DNA of 64,000 nucleotides from Triglochin maritima (GCA_963682175.1 OY821772.1:14190743-14254742), one strand, 5' to 3'. Shown: positions 1 through 12,375, counted from the first letter of the stretch. A program made the numbers and translations. The notes: generated by a model from the letters alone, not told the origin.

Positions 1-249
1 AACGACAGTCACAATGCGAAGAAAGACATGTTTTCTCCTCCTCACCTCGGAACAGGCTCCAACACCGACCAATCACACCGTGACGTCCTAACCAATGTGG
101 TCGGCCTCCCCACCTCCCTGAAGACTCACTCCCGCGTCGTCTCCCTCGGCATCCCTCTTACCGATCTCGCCTTTCACTGGGAGAAAATGATGGAGAATGA
201 AAGGTTTTGGGGGATAATGGAAGGTTTTGATGAGATATGTATGGTGTAA
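1..249 (+). CDS. Possible 3' end of a plant gene (partial, unrecognised)
   Basis: The frame starting at base 1 is open from the window edge to a TAA at 247-249 (83 codons), so the start lies outside the window. The first ~180 bases are GC-rich and codon-like; the last 60 are AT-richer and encode a Met/Glu/Phe-rich tail. The product is hydrophilic, with Ser/Thr-rich stretches and no membrane segment or motif I recognise. AT-rich sequence resembling a 3' UTR follows. An overlapping minus-strand frame (384-88) is also open but looks less protein-like. It could be a terminal exon or chance; I cannot assign a function. Confidence 0.35.
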   Translation, partial: NDSHNAKKDMFSPPHLGTGSNTDQSHRDVLTNVVGLPTSLKTHSRVVSLGIPLTDLAFHWEKMMENERFWGIMEGFDEICMV

Positions 250-559
250 ACCAAATGTCGTAAAGTTTAGCGTGTGTGTGATGTGACACAAAATAAATAA
301 ATAATATGTGATTTTATTAATCTTTGATAATAAAAAGTATTTTTTGCTAATTGGATTGACCACGTCAAATGGCATCTGGGACACACCGCGTCAACAAATC
401 GTTTTCACTTATCTGTCTATATTTCATTTTCTTCCTTCTCGCGATTCCCTCAGCTCATCTCACATCTTTAGAGCAGAAATAACAGCCCCCGGGCTACCCC
501 CGGGCGCCCTGCACTCTCTCTCTGCCACGTCAGTTTCTCTCTCTGTCACGTCAGCTCAC
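250..559. other. Non-coding spacer with GC-rich repeat segment
   Basis: No convincing gene. Bases ~300-480 are AT-rich. Bases 484-559 form a GC-rich, pyrimidine-rich segment (gggctaccccc, then CTCTCTCTCT and CCACGTCA) that recurs in altered form at about 10362-10410, on the far side of the copia insertion. The two copies are therefore neighbours in the pre-insertion sequence, probably subterminal repeats of the Harbinger-type element or a local tandem duplication. Confidence 0.5.
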
Positions 560-564
560 CCAAC

Positions 565-2618
565 TGTTGGATTTCGTGCCCTATTATATGTATATATTTT
601 TCGAAATTTTATAAACATATAGGATCGAAACATTCATATTTTCTTTGATTTTCATATAGACATGCATTTGTTTGTCCCAATTATTTAACATGCATTAGAA
701 CAAACAAACAATTGCAAAGAGGATCATACCTAGAGGTTCTCTAAAACCTCTTGAAGATCCGGAGTCGCGTTGCAGGTTGAATCGCCCGGTGGATTGCCTC
801 CGAGTATTCACCAAACTCTAAACAAGATTGGAGAGAGAAGAGTTAACCTCTCAATCTCCAATAGGGTTTAGAATCCAATTACTAACCCCTCTTTAGTTCC
901 CTTGAGAAGAAGATCTCTGAAAACTAAAACTAATCTTAAGAATTAAGGAAATTTCGTGGAGAATTATGAAGAGAGAATTTTGCATGAGAAAATAATGAAT
1001 TTAATTAATGAGGTAATGAGATAAACTTGTATTTATAAGTTCTCTCCAAATTACCTATTCATGTGCAACCTCTTGCCCATGATTTCATGCAAACTTCCAT
1101 CTAACCATCCATTATTTGCTAACAAATAATCTCAGCCACGAATCAAATCAATTATGGACCAATTCCATGCATGATCTAATTAATTCTTAAATTAATTTTG
1201 CAGAAAACCGTCTGGACCGGTCCACCGTTTGGAGGTTCGGTCGACCGCTCGAACCAAGTTTCGGTCGATCGTTAGACATTCGGTCGACCGTTCGCAACAA
1301 TAAAATATTTCATCGCAATGTTCGGTCGACAGACCGATAGATTCGGTCGACCGTTCCGAACAGACGAAAATTCCCTGTTATCGGTCGAGACGGGTCCGGT
1401 TGACCGTGCACCGATCGGTCGACCGTTTACTGTTAACCGGTCGACCGTTTGTGCACAGTACTGCAGACTTGTCAAATTTAGGTTTAACCCCTATAAAATT
1501 TGACATTTCGGGATTAGTAGTAAATTCACAACTTATGTAACATATTATCCTATGTAATGATAAATCATTCCACCCCATAATATTTACATCACATATGAAT
1601 TTAATTTAGATTCTAATTATGTTATTAATCACAACATAATTTTGATTTTGCTTGTTCACCCCATGTGTCATATTTTCTACATGAAACCCGACACATCTTA
1701 TGAACTCAAAATCCTCATTTCTTTTTTCCCAGTTTTGTGGTGTGACCTATGGGAGGATCTAAACTAAGTTGGCAGTGATATTAAGAGCTTAATATCACAA
1801 GCTATAAGCGGTATCTAGCTACACATTATAGCTCCCAATTAGTTAGATGTCTTAATTTCACTCGAACCAAAACCCGATCCATTTAGTGATGGAGTGCACC
1901 ACTTGTGTTCGTCCCTTGCCTCATGATATTAAGAATATACACAAAGTAGTATTGTGTCATCTTTGTATTAGTATTCATTTTTTGATCTCTTTAAGCTAGT
2001 TATAAATATGTGACTTAACTCAAATCACATTGTGCACATTATAACTTTGCTTTATCAAGGGCCCACTAATATCATTACTCAATTAAGAGGGGCAATGATA
2101 ATCTTTTGACTAACTATATTCTCCAACGAAAGTCATACTTCACCAACCAATGCCTTTACACTACACTTATCGATAGCTTAAGACACTAGTCTAATCAAGC
2201 ATTTCTTAAGTGATCGGATATAAGTCTCATATCAAAGGACCAAGGACACAGTAAAATATTAATGACACAGAAAAACTTTTCTATAATTTTTTTACTTATT
2301 AGGTCTATTCAGTATACAAAAGTAATATTTTCCTCTTTTGTGTACCCGTGTTGTCACTCACTTGTAGAGCTACAATGATCTATGACCAACACGAAAATCT
2401 TAACTCGGTAATTAATGTCTCATGTTAATTACCATGATTGCGAATATCTTTTGTTTTATGTAAACCAATATCTTTTAGAGCTCTACGGTTAAGGACCAAG
2501 AGCCTCTTCCTTAACACTTCTAAAAGACGAATAACATAAACAATGAACAAAATGATTTCTCTTTCAATTCATAATAATTGACATTTAAAAATAAAACTTT
2601 TAGAACACATTCCCTTCA
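565..2618 (-). repeat. 3' LTR of the copia element
   Basis: 2,054 bp from TGTTGGATTTCG to CATTCCCTTCA as read on the plus strand; it is the 3' LTR because the element is on the minus strand. Compared with its partner at 8305-10331 it keeps an extra ~26 bp around 670-695, where the repeat CATGCATT appears at both ends of the extra segment. Bases 1205-1450 hold an array of CGGTCGACCG palindromes. Confidence 0.97.
1205..1450. repeat. CGGTCGACCG palindrome array in copia 3' LTR
   Basis: Exact CGGTCGACCG at 1238, 1281, 1344, 1416 and 1438, with near-copies at 1262, 1323, 1382 and 1397. Neighbouring starts are often 19-24 bp apart, about two helical turns. The motif is its own reverse complement. 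The same array lies in the partner LTR at about 8945-9165. It may be a cis-regulatory cluster, but no function can be read from sequence. Confidence 0.85.
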
Positions 2619-2630
2619 ATCTCCCACTTG
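2619..2630 (-). other. Polypurine tract of copia element
   Basis: Immediately inside the 3' LTR the minus strand reads CAAGTGGGAGAT, a purine-rich tract abutting the LTR start. This is the expected position of the plus-strand primer for reverse transcription. Confidence 0.85.
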
Positions 2631-2702
2631 TTATTAAAGTTTTCTTTCACGTACATACTCAATGTATAAAACAATAATAACTAGGGTAAACCCCATTACA
2701 TA

Positions 2703-5700
2703 TCAATCATCAAGCCAATCTACATGGTTCCTCAATCCCATGGACTCGAAATGCATTTCGCCCTTGGCTTGGGATAAGGGTTTTGTGAATGGATCAGTTG
2801 TGTTGTTGTTGGTGTCCACCCATAAAAGATTTATTTTGCCTTCGTCGATGAGGTCACGTGTCACGAAGTAGTTACGATCCATGTACTTCACTTTGTGGTG
2901 TGATTTGGGATCCTTGATTTGCGAGATATATGCACTATTATCGCAAAATAGCTCTTCTGGTCCCTCGCTCGAGGGAACTACTCCAAGCTCTTCAAGGAAC
3001 TTCTTAATCCACACTCCTTCCTTGCTCGCTTCAGCGACAGCCATTACTTCGGAAGCGGTGGTTGAGTCAGCCGTAGTGCTTTGCTTCCAACTACGCCAAC
3101 TCACAGCTCCACCAATCAGAAGAAAGACGTATCCTGATTGCGACCTTCTATCGTCTGGATCACTCATGAAAATCGCATCTAAGTAACCCTCGGCTATCAA
3201 TTCTCTTTGTCCTCCATAAACAAGAATCTTATCCTTAGTCCGGTTAAGGTACTTCAGGATATTCTTGACCGCAGTCCAATGCTCAGGACATGCGTTGGAT
3301 TGGTGACGACATGTCACGCTTAGAGCATACGAGACATCGGGTCTTGTGCAAGTCATCGCGTACATGATCGACCCAATTGCCGAAGCATAAGGGACATCCT
3401 TCATGTACTCTAAGTCCTTACGTGATTGCGCACGTTGAGACTTCTTGAGTTGCACACCCATACTCATTGGCACACTGCCCTTTTTGGAGTTGTTTATCTT
3501 GAACCTTTCCAAGACCTTGTCAATGTATGTACGTTGACTTAGGTCAATGAGTCTACGGTATCTATCTCGGTATATCTTGATTCCCAAGATGTATTGAGCC
3601 TCACCCATATCTTTCATGGAAAATGCAGATTTCAATGAACTTCTCGTTTGCTCAAGCAAAGGAATATGATTGCCCATGAGCAATATGTCATCGACATATA
3701 AGATTATGAATACTATATGACTCCCACTAACCTTCTTGTATATACAAGGTTCTTCCTTACTTTGAATGAAGTGAAGCTTCTTCACTTCCTCGTCAAAGTG
3801 TTTGTTTCAACTCCTTGATGCTTGCTTCAATCCATAAATGGATCTTTGAAGCTTGCATACTTTCTCGCTATTCTTTGGATCTTCAAAACCTTGAGGTTGT
3901 ACCATGTACACATCCTCCTCCAAGTTCCCATTCAGGAACGCCGTTTTGACATCCATTTGCCATATTTCATAATCGTGAAATGCGGTAATAGCGAGCATGA
4001 TCCGAATAGACTTGAACATGGCAACCGGTGAAAAAGTTTCATCATAGTCAATTCCTTGAACTTAAGTGAAACCCTTTGCTACAAGCCTCGCTTTGTAGGT
4101 TTTCAAGTTCCCATCCATGTCCATCTTCCTCTTAAAAACCTATTTATTATGAATGACCTTTTTCCCTTGAGGAAGGTCAACCAAGTCCCATACTTGATTA
4201 TCATACATGGATTCTATTTCGGATTCCATGGCCTTAAGCCATAGTTTGGAGTCTTCCCTTTCCATTGCCTCCTGGAAGGTTAAGGGATCATTGGTATCTA
4301 GTACCATGATTTCATGAAGTCCCAGATACAAATCGGGTTTCTTCCTTTCCCTTGTTGACCTTCTAAGTTCTTTTGGTTCTTCTCGTGTATCTCGAACTTC
4401 TTCCACAATTTCTTGAGGAGTGGGTTCACGTTCAACTCTTGAACGTACACTTGGTGGGGATGATTGAGATTCTCTCACAATTTCTTGTGATGGTCTCTCG
4501 CTCACGCTCCCACTAACCAAAAGAATCTCGGTTGGGCCTTCATGATCTTGAATGTCATCATTCATGTCATGATCTTGTAGAGTATCTTGAGTTTCCTCAA
4601 GCACAACCCTACTCCCACTACTTTTTACTCTTTCTAGAAATTCCTTTTCCAGAAATGTGGCATCCCTCTCTACAATCACTTGATTGGAGGTGATATGCCA
4701 AAAGTAGTATCCTTTTGTCTCACGAGGATAACCAATAAAGAAGCACTTATCCGCTTTTGGTTGAAGTTTGGTCGACATCAATCTCTTGATGTAAGCCTCA
4801 CAACCCCAAATCTTGAGAAAACTGAGCTTAGGTGTTTTACCACTCCATAGCTCATAAGGAGTTTTCTCTACGGATTTGGATGGAACATTATTTAGTGTGT
4901 AAGCCGCAGTTTGTAGTGCATAACTCCAAAAGTAAAGAGGTAATTCCGCATGACTCATCATTGACCGAACCATATCGAGCAATGTCCTATTCCTCCTTTC
5001 GGATACCTCATTCCACTGAGGTGTACCGGGAGGGGTGAGATGAGGTACAATACCAAACTCCTTTAGGTATGAGTCAAATTCGGCACTTAAGTACTCACCT
5101 CCACGATCCGTTCGTAGAGACTTGATTTTCTTGTCGAGTTGGTTCTCTACTTCATTCTTGAATTCTTTAAACTTGTCAAAAGATTCACTTTTGTTTCTCA
5201 TTAGATAAACATAGCCATAACGACTATAATCATCCGTGAACGTAATGAAGTACCTGAAACCATCTCGTGCACTAGTACTCATTGGACCACATACATCGGA
5301 ATGTATCAAATCCAACAAGCCACTCGCCCTTGGGCCTTTCTTCTTGAAAGGCTTTTTGGTCATTTTTCCCATTAGACATGGTTGGCACGTCTCCAATGAT
5401 TTAAAATCAAGTAGACCAAGAAGGTTAGCTTCTTGCAATTTCTTGATGCGCTTTTCATTTATGTGACCAAGACGATAGTGCCACAAGAGAGTATCATTCT
5501 CGTGAGTGGTCTTAAGTCTTTTGTTATTGATATTAAAGATTTGTTTATTATCCAATTCAAGCAAATAGAGACCATTCCTTATGAACGCATTTGCATAGAA
5601 CACACCATTCTTCGATATAGACAAACAAGAATTTGAACTATTTATATTAAAATTATCCATATCCAGACATGATACAGAAATAATATTCTTGCTAATCGAA

Positions 5701-5894
5701 GGTACATAATAAACATTCTTTAGACATAAATTTAAACCACTACACAATTGAAGCACCACAGAACCTTGTGCAACCGCAGACACGTTTGCACCATTTCCGA
5801 CCTTCAATTCTACCTCGTTCCTTACGAGTTCCTTCCTATCCATGAGTAGCTGCACATTAGAAACTATGTGAGCACAAGATCCGGTATCAATTAC
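2703..5894 (-). pseudogene. copia pol: protease, integrase, RT and RNase H, broken by three stop codons
   Basis: One frame throughout. The protease active site DTGS lies just after 5894. The GAG-pre-integrase domain (LWHYRLGHI...C..C) follows, then the integrase core (SDVCGP, TDDYSRYGY, TDRGGEY, SERRNR), a long acidic linker, reverse transcriptase (KTAFLNG, YGLKQAS, YVDDILL) and RNase H (QSGYVF, CDNS). Stops interrupt it at 4142-4140 (TAG), 4064-4062 (TAA) and 3809-3807 (TGA), where relatives are expected to have Trp, Gln and Trp; all fit C-to-T changes. In the integrase motif the usual NG before V is NE, a further possible inactivating change. Frame 3785-2703 ends normally at the RNase H C-terminus. 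Not translatable as one protein. Confidence 0.95.
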
Positions 5895-6817
5895 CTAATC
5901 CTGGACAGAGGTGGCTAAATTTATTTCAATAACAAATATACCTTTGGCCTTTTTGGGGCGCCGACGTTCAATCACTCCGTTGTCAAGGTCTTCCTTGTAC
6001 TTGGGGCAATTTGGCCGGATGTGTCCTTTTTCACCGCAGTGAAAGCACTCCGTATTGGGAGTTGGAGACTTCTGAGATTTCCCCCTCGAGGCACTCTTAT
6101 GAGCACATCCTACTCCCTTGCTCTTGATTGAACCACTTTTGGTAGATTTGCCATTTCCTTTACCAATCTTTTGGCTCCTCCCATGGACGGAAATGACTTT
6201 CTTGTCCCTACCCTTGCCCATGTCAACTTCAGCAGTTTTGAGGAGCAGTTGTGCAGCTCCTCAAGACTCACCCCTTTTTCACGCACGTGATAGTGCATTA
6301 AAAAGTCCTTAAAGGACGGGGCTAGAGAGCCAAGAATCATATCTTCAGCAATGTCATCGGGCATTGGTGAAGAGAGTTTTACCAACTTCTCAAGGTACCC
6401 TTGCATCGTGAGAAGATGCATAGATACCGATGTTCCCTCCGCCATATGGCACCTTGTGAGTGCGATGGTGGTCTTATAGCGCTCCTTTCGGGCACTATCC
6501 ATGAACATCTTAGACAAAGCCTCCATGATCTTCTTGGATTTTGAATCCAAGTATTTCGCTTGAAGCGAGTCACCCATGGATGCTAGCATAAGACCGTGAA
6601 CTTGGTTCTCTTGGTCTTCCCCCTTGGCCTTAGCCTCTTTCTCTTCATCGGTTAATCTCTCATTCCATTTTGTGATTGAACCTTCCAAAATGTGAGACTG
6701 TTTCTCAAACTTTAACACGATGTTGAGTTTGAGTTGCCAACTAATGAAGTTTGAGCCATCATTTGCTAAATGGTGTTTTTCTATCATGGATTGTACGATA
6801 GGTTGGATGTTCGACAT
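5895..6817 (-). pseudogene. copia gag (capsid/nucleocapsid), frameshifted
   Basis: Gag forms the particle that packages the element's RNA. The best start is the ATG at 6817 (MSNIQPIVQ), although the frame is open upstream to 6955. The capsid part has the UBN2/DUF4219-like pattern (NFISWQLKLNIVLK, ...MGDSLQAKYL). Around 6245-6255 (LEELHN) the frame changes: the ORF from 6817 continues wrongly to 6110, while the true continuation is the frame 6221-5895. That frame carries the CCHC zinc knuckle (CFHCGEKGHIRPNC). It ends at a TAG (5897-5895) that is in the same frame as the protease start. Confidence 0.9.
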
Positions 6818-8291
6818 TTTTCTACAAAATAAATCATACAGGATTTTAATGCCAATTTTATGTCTATTATTCATACATACAATTGTAAATGTTGCAAAGA
6901 AAAAAAATTGCCCATAAATGCAACAATCCAAGATCCCATTAATTGTAATATACACTAACTAAGGGTTATCGAATGCATTACAATATCAAGGTAAGAAAAA
7001 CATTTTCTAATCACAACCTTTTGAATTTTAGCAACATTAGCATCTTCAAACTCTTGTGATTCTTGTCGTTTTAATTATGAGGGAATACGACCTATCCTCG
7101 TAAGAAAAACGGTTTCCCAAAACCGAGCGAGGACTATAGGTAATGTCAAGAAAACTTATTTTCATTTGATACGAGATACGTTTATCCATTGTATTCACAA
7201 GTAAACGTACTTGGGGTTCACTAGGGTGAAACGCACCTCATATATCTAATCGTGGCACAACAATAGACAACTATTATATCTCCCACTATTCCCAAAGATG
7301 GAGGGAGCTATCTCCCGCTAAGGGCGAGCAGAGTATCCCTCGATCGATGGCTGCTAGTGGATGAAATAAGAAGGAAAATTACTCTTAATTTTTGTTGGAC
7401 AATTTCATATATTAACATGTGATTCGGAATTTTAGGTTATCATGCATATTATCATTCATACACATCCTAACATTCAATCACATTCATCACATGCATAGCA
7501 GAAATTAAACCATTAACACAATCCACTTCGTGTGAGTTTATATGTTCCCTTTGATCCTTGATCCTCGATCCCTGATCCTCGATCCTTGATCGATGCGCTA
7601 CAGCGGCGACTTCCTCTTGCACTGGAGATGTAGATTTTACAGAAAATAAACATGCTCCTCACATTCGATAAAAACCGACTAGTGCAAGTCCTATGTAAAA
7701 CCTCTCAAATGCAATGCAATTATCTAAAGATAGTAAGAGAGAATTTGGCTTTTACATATAAATAAGCCCATGTATAATATTAATTACATATATTCATAGT
7801 TGCTGATTTGGAACATATAAACTCACAATTCCTGCAAAAACAACTCGAGCAACGCATACACGCATGTCCAATCTAAACTATTTAATCTAGATTATCAAGC
7901 ATCTAAAATCAAAAAATTCTAGAAAAATCATTTGAAATCCATTAAAATGATTTTCATGCATCCATAGTTCAAAATTAATTATTTTGAACCACCGTTCATC
8001 CAATTTCCAAAAGGAAAGATGAACATTAGTCCTTTTCGGTTTTGTTGATTCCTTTATAAAATAATCATTTAAAATAAAACGAAAATTCTATAAACTAGAC
8101 AAATGTCTAAATTTCAATTCTAACAATCATGTGATGTTTTAAAACATATAAAACCATCAAAACGAATTTATTAGAATTTTATCAACAAAACATCGAAAAA
8201 CTCGAAAAAAACATAAAACCGAATTGTTTTGATTCTAGATGGTAGCCTAAATTGATTTTATAGTCTAAATCAAAGATAATATGAATCAAAA
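6818..8291 (-). other. Leader between primer-binding site and gag of the copia element
   Basis: About 1.5 kb of AT-rich, non-coding sequence on the minus strand between the primer-binding site and gag. It contains a short degenerate repeat of GATCCT/TCGATCC at 7549-7597 and a segment at 7200-7330 with short GC-richer stretches. I see no ORF worth calling. Confidence 0.7.
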
Positions 8292-8303
8292 GCTCTGATA
8301 CCA
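8292..8303 (-). other. Primer-binding site (initiator Met tRNA)
   Basis: The minus strand reads TGGTATCAGAGC one base inside the 5' LTR. This is the standard plant primer-binding site complementary to the 3' end of initiator methionine tRNA, and it fixes the element's orientation. Confidence 0.95.
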
Positions 8304-8304
8304 C

Positions 8305-10331
8305 TGTTGGATTTCGTGCCCTATTATATGTATATATTTTTCGAAATTTTATAAACATATAGGATCGAAACATTCATATTTTCTTCGATTTTCATATAGA
8401 CATGCATTGAAACAAACAAACAATTGCAAAGAGGATCATACCTTGAGGTTCTCTAAAACCTCTTGAAGATCCGGGGTCGCGTTGCAGGTTGAATCGCCCG
8501 GTGGATTGCCTCCGAGTATTCACCAAACTCTAAACAAGATTGGAGAGAGAAGAGCTAGTCTCTCAATCTCCAATAGGGTTTAGAATCCAATTACTAACCC
8601 CTCTTTAGTTCCCTTGAGAAGAAGATCTCTGAAAACTAAAACTAATCTTAAGAATTAAGGAAATTTCGTGGAGAATTATGGAGAGAGAATTTTGCATAAG
8701 AAAATAATGAATTTAATTAATGAGGTAATGAGATAAACTTGTATTTATAAGTTCTCTCCAAATTACCTATTCATGTGCAACCTCTTGCCCATGATTTCAT
8801 GCAAACTTCAATCTAACCATCCATTATTTGCTAACAAATAATCTCAGCCACGAATCAAATCAATTATGGACCAATTCCATGCATGATCTAATTAATTCTT
8901 AAATTAATTCTGTAGAAAACCGTCTGGACCGGTCGACTGTTTGGAGGTTCGGTCGACCGCTCGAAACAAGTTTCGGTCGATCGTTAGACATTCGGTCGAC
9001 CGTTCGCAACAATAAAATATTTCATCGCAATGTTCGGTCGATCGACCGATAGATTCGGTCGACCGTTCCGAACAAACGAAAATTCCCTGTTATCGGTCGA
9101 GACGTGTTCGGTCGACCGTGCACCGATCGGTCGACCGTTTACTGTTAACCGGTCGACCATTTGTGCATAGTACTGCAGACTTGACAAATTTCGGTTTAAC
9201 CCCTACAAAATTTGACATTTCGGGATTAGTAGTAAATTCACAACTTATGTAACATATTATCCTATGTAATGATAAATCATTACACCCCATAATATTTACA
9301 TCACATATGAATTTAATTTAGATTCTAATTATGTTATTAATCACAACATAATTTTGATTTTGCTTGTTCACCCCATGTGTCATATTTTCTACAAGAAACC
9401 TGACACATCTTATAAACTCAAAATCCTCATTTCTTGTTTCCCAGTTTTGTGGTGTGACCTATGGGAGGATCTAAACTAAGTTGGCAGTGATATTAAGAGC
9501 TTAATATCACAAGCTATAAGCGGTATCTAGCTACACATTATAGCTCCCAATTAGTTAGATGTCTTAATTCCACTCGAATCAAAACCCGATCCATTTAGTG
9601 ATGGAGTACACCACTTGTGTCCGTCCCTTGCCTCATGATATTAAGAATATACACAAAGTAGTATTGTGTCATCTTTGTATTAGTATTCATTTCTTGATCT
9701 CTTTAAGCTAGTTATAAATATGTGACTTAACTCAAATCACATTGTGCACATTATAACTTTGCTTTATCAAGGGGCCCACTAATATCATCACTCAATTAAG
9801 AGGGGCAATGATAATCTTTTGACTAACTTTCTTCTCCAAGGAAAGTCATACTTAACCAACCAATGCATGTACACTACACTTATCGATAGCTTAAGACACT
9901 AGTCTAATCAAGCATTTCTTAAGTGATCGGATATATGTCTCATATCAAAGGACCAAGGACACAGTAAAATATTAATGACACAGAAACACATTTCTATAAT
10001 TTTTTTACTTATTAGGTCTATTCAGTATACAAAACTAATATTTTCCTCTTTTGTGTACCCGTGTTGTCACTCACTTGTAGAGCTACAATGATCTATGACC
10101 AACACGACAATCTTAACTCGGTAATTAATGTCTCATGTTAATTACCATGATTGTGAATATCTTTTGTTTTATGTAAACCAATATCTTTTAGAGTTCTACG
10201 GTTAAGGACCAAGAGTCTCTTCCTTAACACTTCTAAAAGACGAATAACATAAACAAGGAACAAAATGATTTCTCATTCAATTCATAATAATTGACATTTA
10301 AAAGTAAAACTTTTAGAACACATTCCCTTCA
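8305..10331 (-). repeat. 5' LTR of the copia element
   Basis: 2,027 bp, TG...CA, a close match to 565-2618. It lacks the ~26-bp segment present in the other LTR. It carries the same palindrome array (about 8945-9165), with five exact CGGTCGACCG copies; one site is intact here (near 9109) where the other LTR has CGGTTGACCG, and another is damaged here (CGGTCGACCA near 9151). Confidence 0.97.
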
Positions 10332-10763
10332 CCAACCCACCCAAAAAACACCCTTACCCATGCCTGGGCTACCCCCACCCACCCTACACTCTCTTTCCTC
10401 CACATCATTTCTTAATTAAACAATTTTAATTTTCACACAAGATTTAACAAATTACATTTTATATAATTCTAATTCTAATAACATTACATTTCTATTTTAA
10501 CTCGAAATATTGTTAATAATTACTGCTAAATCACGAAATTATTATTAAATATTACGGAGCCACATTACATTTAAGATAAACTGAAATAGGAAATATTACA
10601 CTCAAAGTTAGGAAGCAATAATACATATTACATAAACTAAACTTTCAAATACTACATTAGCAACTATGTTAACCGATTTTCAAACCGCTCCTCGTCCGAA
10701 GCGTTGCCATATATGCTCGATTAAATCGCCTTTCAGATCCAAATGTTGGTTCCTGTCACACAC

Positions 10764-11984
10764 TCAATCTTGATTGACAAAAAACTCCTGAATATCCGCT
10801 ATACGATTGGTCGAATACGGTGTTTCCTCAACTGAAGTTCCAGGACGATCTTCCATAAATTCGCGAATATCTCCAAAATTAGCGTAACAGTCGCGTTCGT
10901 CCTCCACTATCATGTTATGCATGATGATACAAGCTGTCATTATTTTGGACAGAACATCCTTGCTCCAGGCAAGAGCCGGGTTTCTGATGATCGCGAACCT
11001 CGCTTGCAACACTCCGAAAGCGCGTTCAACATCTTTACGCGTTGCCTCCTGCACTTCAACAAACAATCTGTGCTTCGGGGTGTGAGGGTTAATGATGGAT
11101 TGGATGAAGGCCGCCCACTGTGGATAAATACCATCAGTAAGATAGTATCCCATATCATATTGAACCTTATTTACCTCATAATTTACAGGTGGTGCTCGGC
11201 CTTCTAATATGTCGTCGAAACCTGGAGATTGTTGCAGGACGTTCAAGTCATTGCATGAACCCGGTATTCCGAAGGAGTGTCAGATCCATAAGTCGTACGA
11301 TGCCATCGCCTCAAGGATCAGAGTTGTTTTCCCAGCACACCCTTGATGTAGTCCCTTCCAAGCAGCTGGGCAGTTTTTCCACTCCCAGTGCATACAATCG
11401 ATACTCCCCATCATACCTGGAAACCCACGATGCTCACCAACGTAAAAGTAGGCGTGCCAAGTCATTTGCAGTTGGCCGACGTAAATACTCAGGGCCGAAG
11501 ATGTGAATAACACCTTCATAGAATTTGAGGAGAGCATTTCTAGATGTTGCCGCACTCATTCGTAGGTACTCATCGATCCCATCAGCTGCAACGCCATATG
11601 CTAGCATTCGCATTGCTGTCGTATTTTTTGTATACCGGAGATGCTCATCCTACCAGTTGCGTCCGGTGTTCGTTGGAAGAAGACATCAGATGCTTCGATG
11701 GCATTGTGGATGCACAAAAAGTCATGCTTTCTCATCCGAAATCTTGTCCTGAAAAGAGTATCAGAATACACAGGGTTGTCAGAGAAATAATCGTCTATAA
11801 GGCGTCTGTAACCTAGTTCACGATCTCTATCTGGGTTCGTCGTTCTCCTTCGACGCTGCTTAGGACGTGTAGTTCTTTCGTGAACAATCCGACCGGCCAA
11901 TTCAACAGCGCGGTCCCTTATATTTAATGTCTCATTCCAGTTATCATCGTCGGATTGACCGGAGTTTAAACTATTATCCGACAT
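10764..11984 (-). pseudogene. PIF/Harbinger transposase (ALP1-like nuclease), broken
   Basis: Catalyses cut-and-paste transposition in Harbinger elements; related domesticated plant proteins are called ALP1-like. Reads from ATG 11984 through an Arg-rich N-terminus and a helical region (RKHDFLCIHNAIE) to the DDE_Tnp_4 nuclease: first Asp in GSIDCMHW, second in YLTDGIYP, Glu in VERAFGVLQ. Length (~400 codons) is normal. It is broken by two frame changes, near 11605 in an A-run and near 11455, and by a TGA at 11282-11280 where Trp is usual (WIWH). All three catalytic residues remain, so decay is recent or mild. The ORF ends at 10764. Confidence 0.92.
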
Positions 11985-12065
11985 TAATGAGAGAAGAAGT
12001 TAAGGAAATGTGAGGAGTTAGGAGATAGATAGATTATTTATAGTTGGGAGGGTGTGGATGTATCT

Positions 12066-12230
12066 GTTGCACTGTTCACGCGTGATTGCACAGTTTACTC
12101 AGTGGAAGCGTGATTAAACAGTGCACGCGTGTTTGCTCAGTGGAAGCGTGATTAAAGTGCACGCGTGATTGAAAACAGTGCACGCGTGTTTGCTCAGTTG
12201 AAGCGTGATTAAAGTGCACGCATGATATTA
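12066..12230. repeat. ACGCGT-containing degenerate tandem repeats upstream of Harbinger transposase
   Basis: Alternating units of GTGCACGCGTG (containing the palindrome CACGCGTG) and CTCAGTGGAAGCGTGATTAA repeat about three to four times just upstream of the transposase start on its strand. The position suggests subterminal transposase-binding sites or promoter repeats; this is inference. Confidence 0.65.
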
Positions 12231-12375
12231 GACCATACTATTGAAATTGTTGGTTCTGGAAATTTTTGAATTTTCATCACTTGCAAAAAATTATTACCCC
12301 ACATTAATAACAAATACCCAATCCATTAATAACAAAACATCCACTAAATAATTAAAAAATTAAAAAAAAATCGAC

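Larger units (their letters stand above)
565..10331 (-). mobile_element. Ty1/copia LTR retrotransposon, complete but inactive
   Basis: Both LTRs begin TG and end CA. The flanking five bases are identical (CCAAC at 560-564 and at 10332-10336), so both ends are exact. On the minus strand the order is 5' LTR (8305-10331), primer-binding site, a leader of about 1.5 kb, gag, protease, integrase, reverse transcriptase/RNase H, polypurine tract, 3' LTR (565-2618). Integrase before reverse transcriptase is the copia order. By eye I count roughly two dozen substitutions in the first ~900 LTR bases, about 3 percent, so this is a fairly young insertion that has nevertheless collected one gag frameshift and four stop codons. 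It landed in the GC-rich repeat next to the Harbinger transposase. Confidence 0.97.

Noticed and set aside
1272..9290. Short Arg/Asp-rich frames over the palindrome arrays in LTRs
   Set aside because: Translations of CGGTCGACCG repeats on both strands; not proteins.
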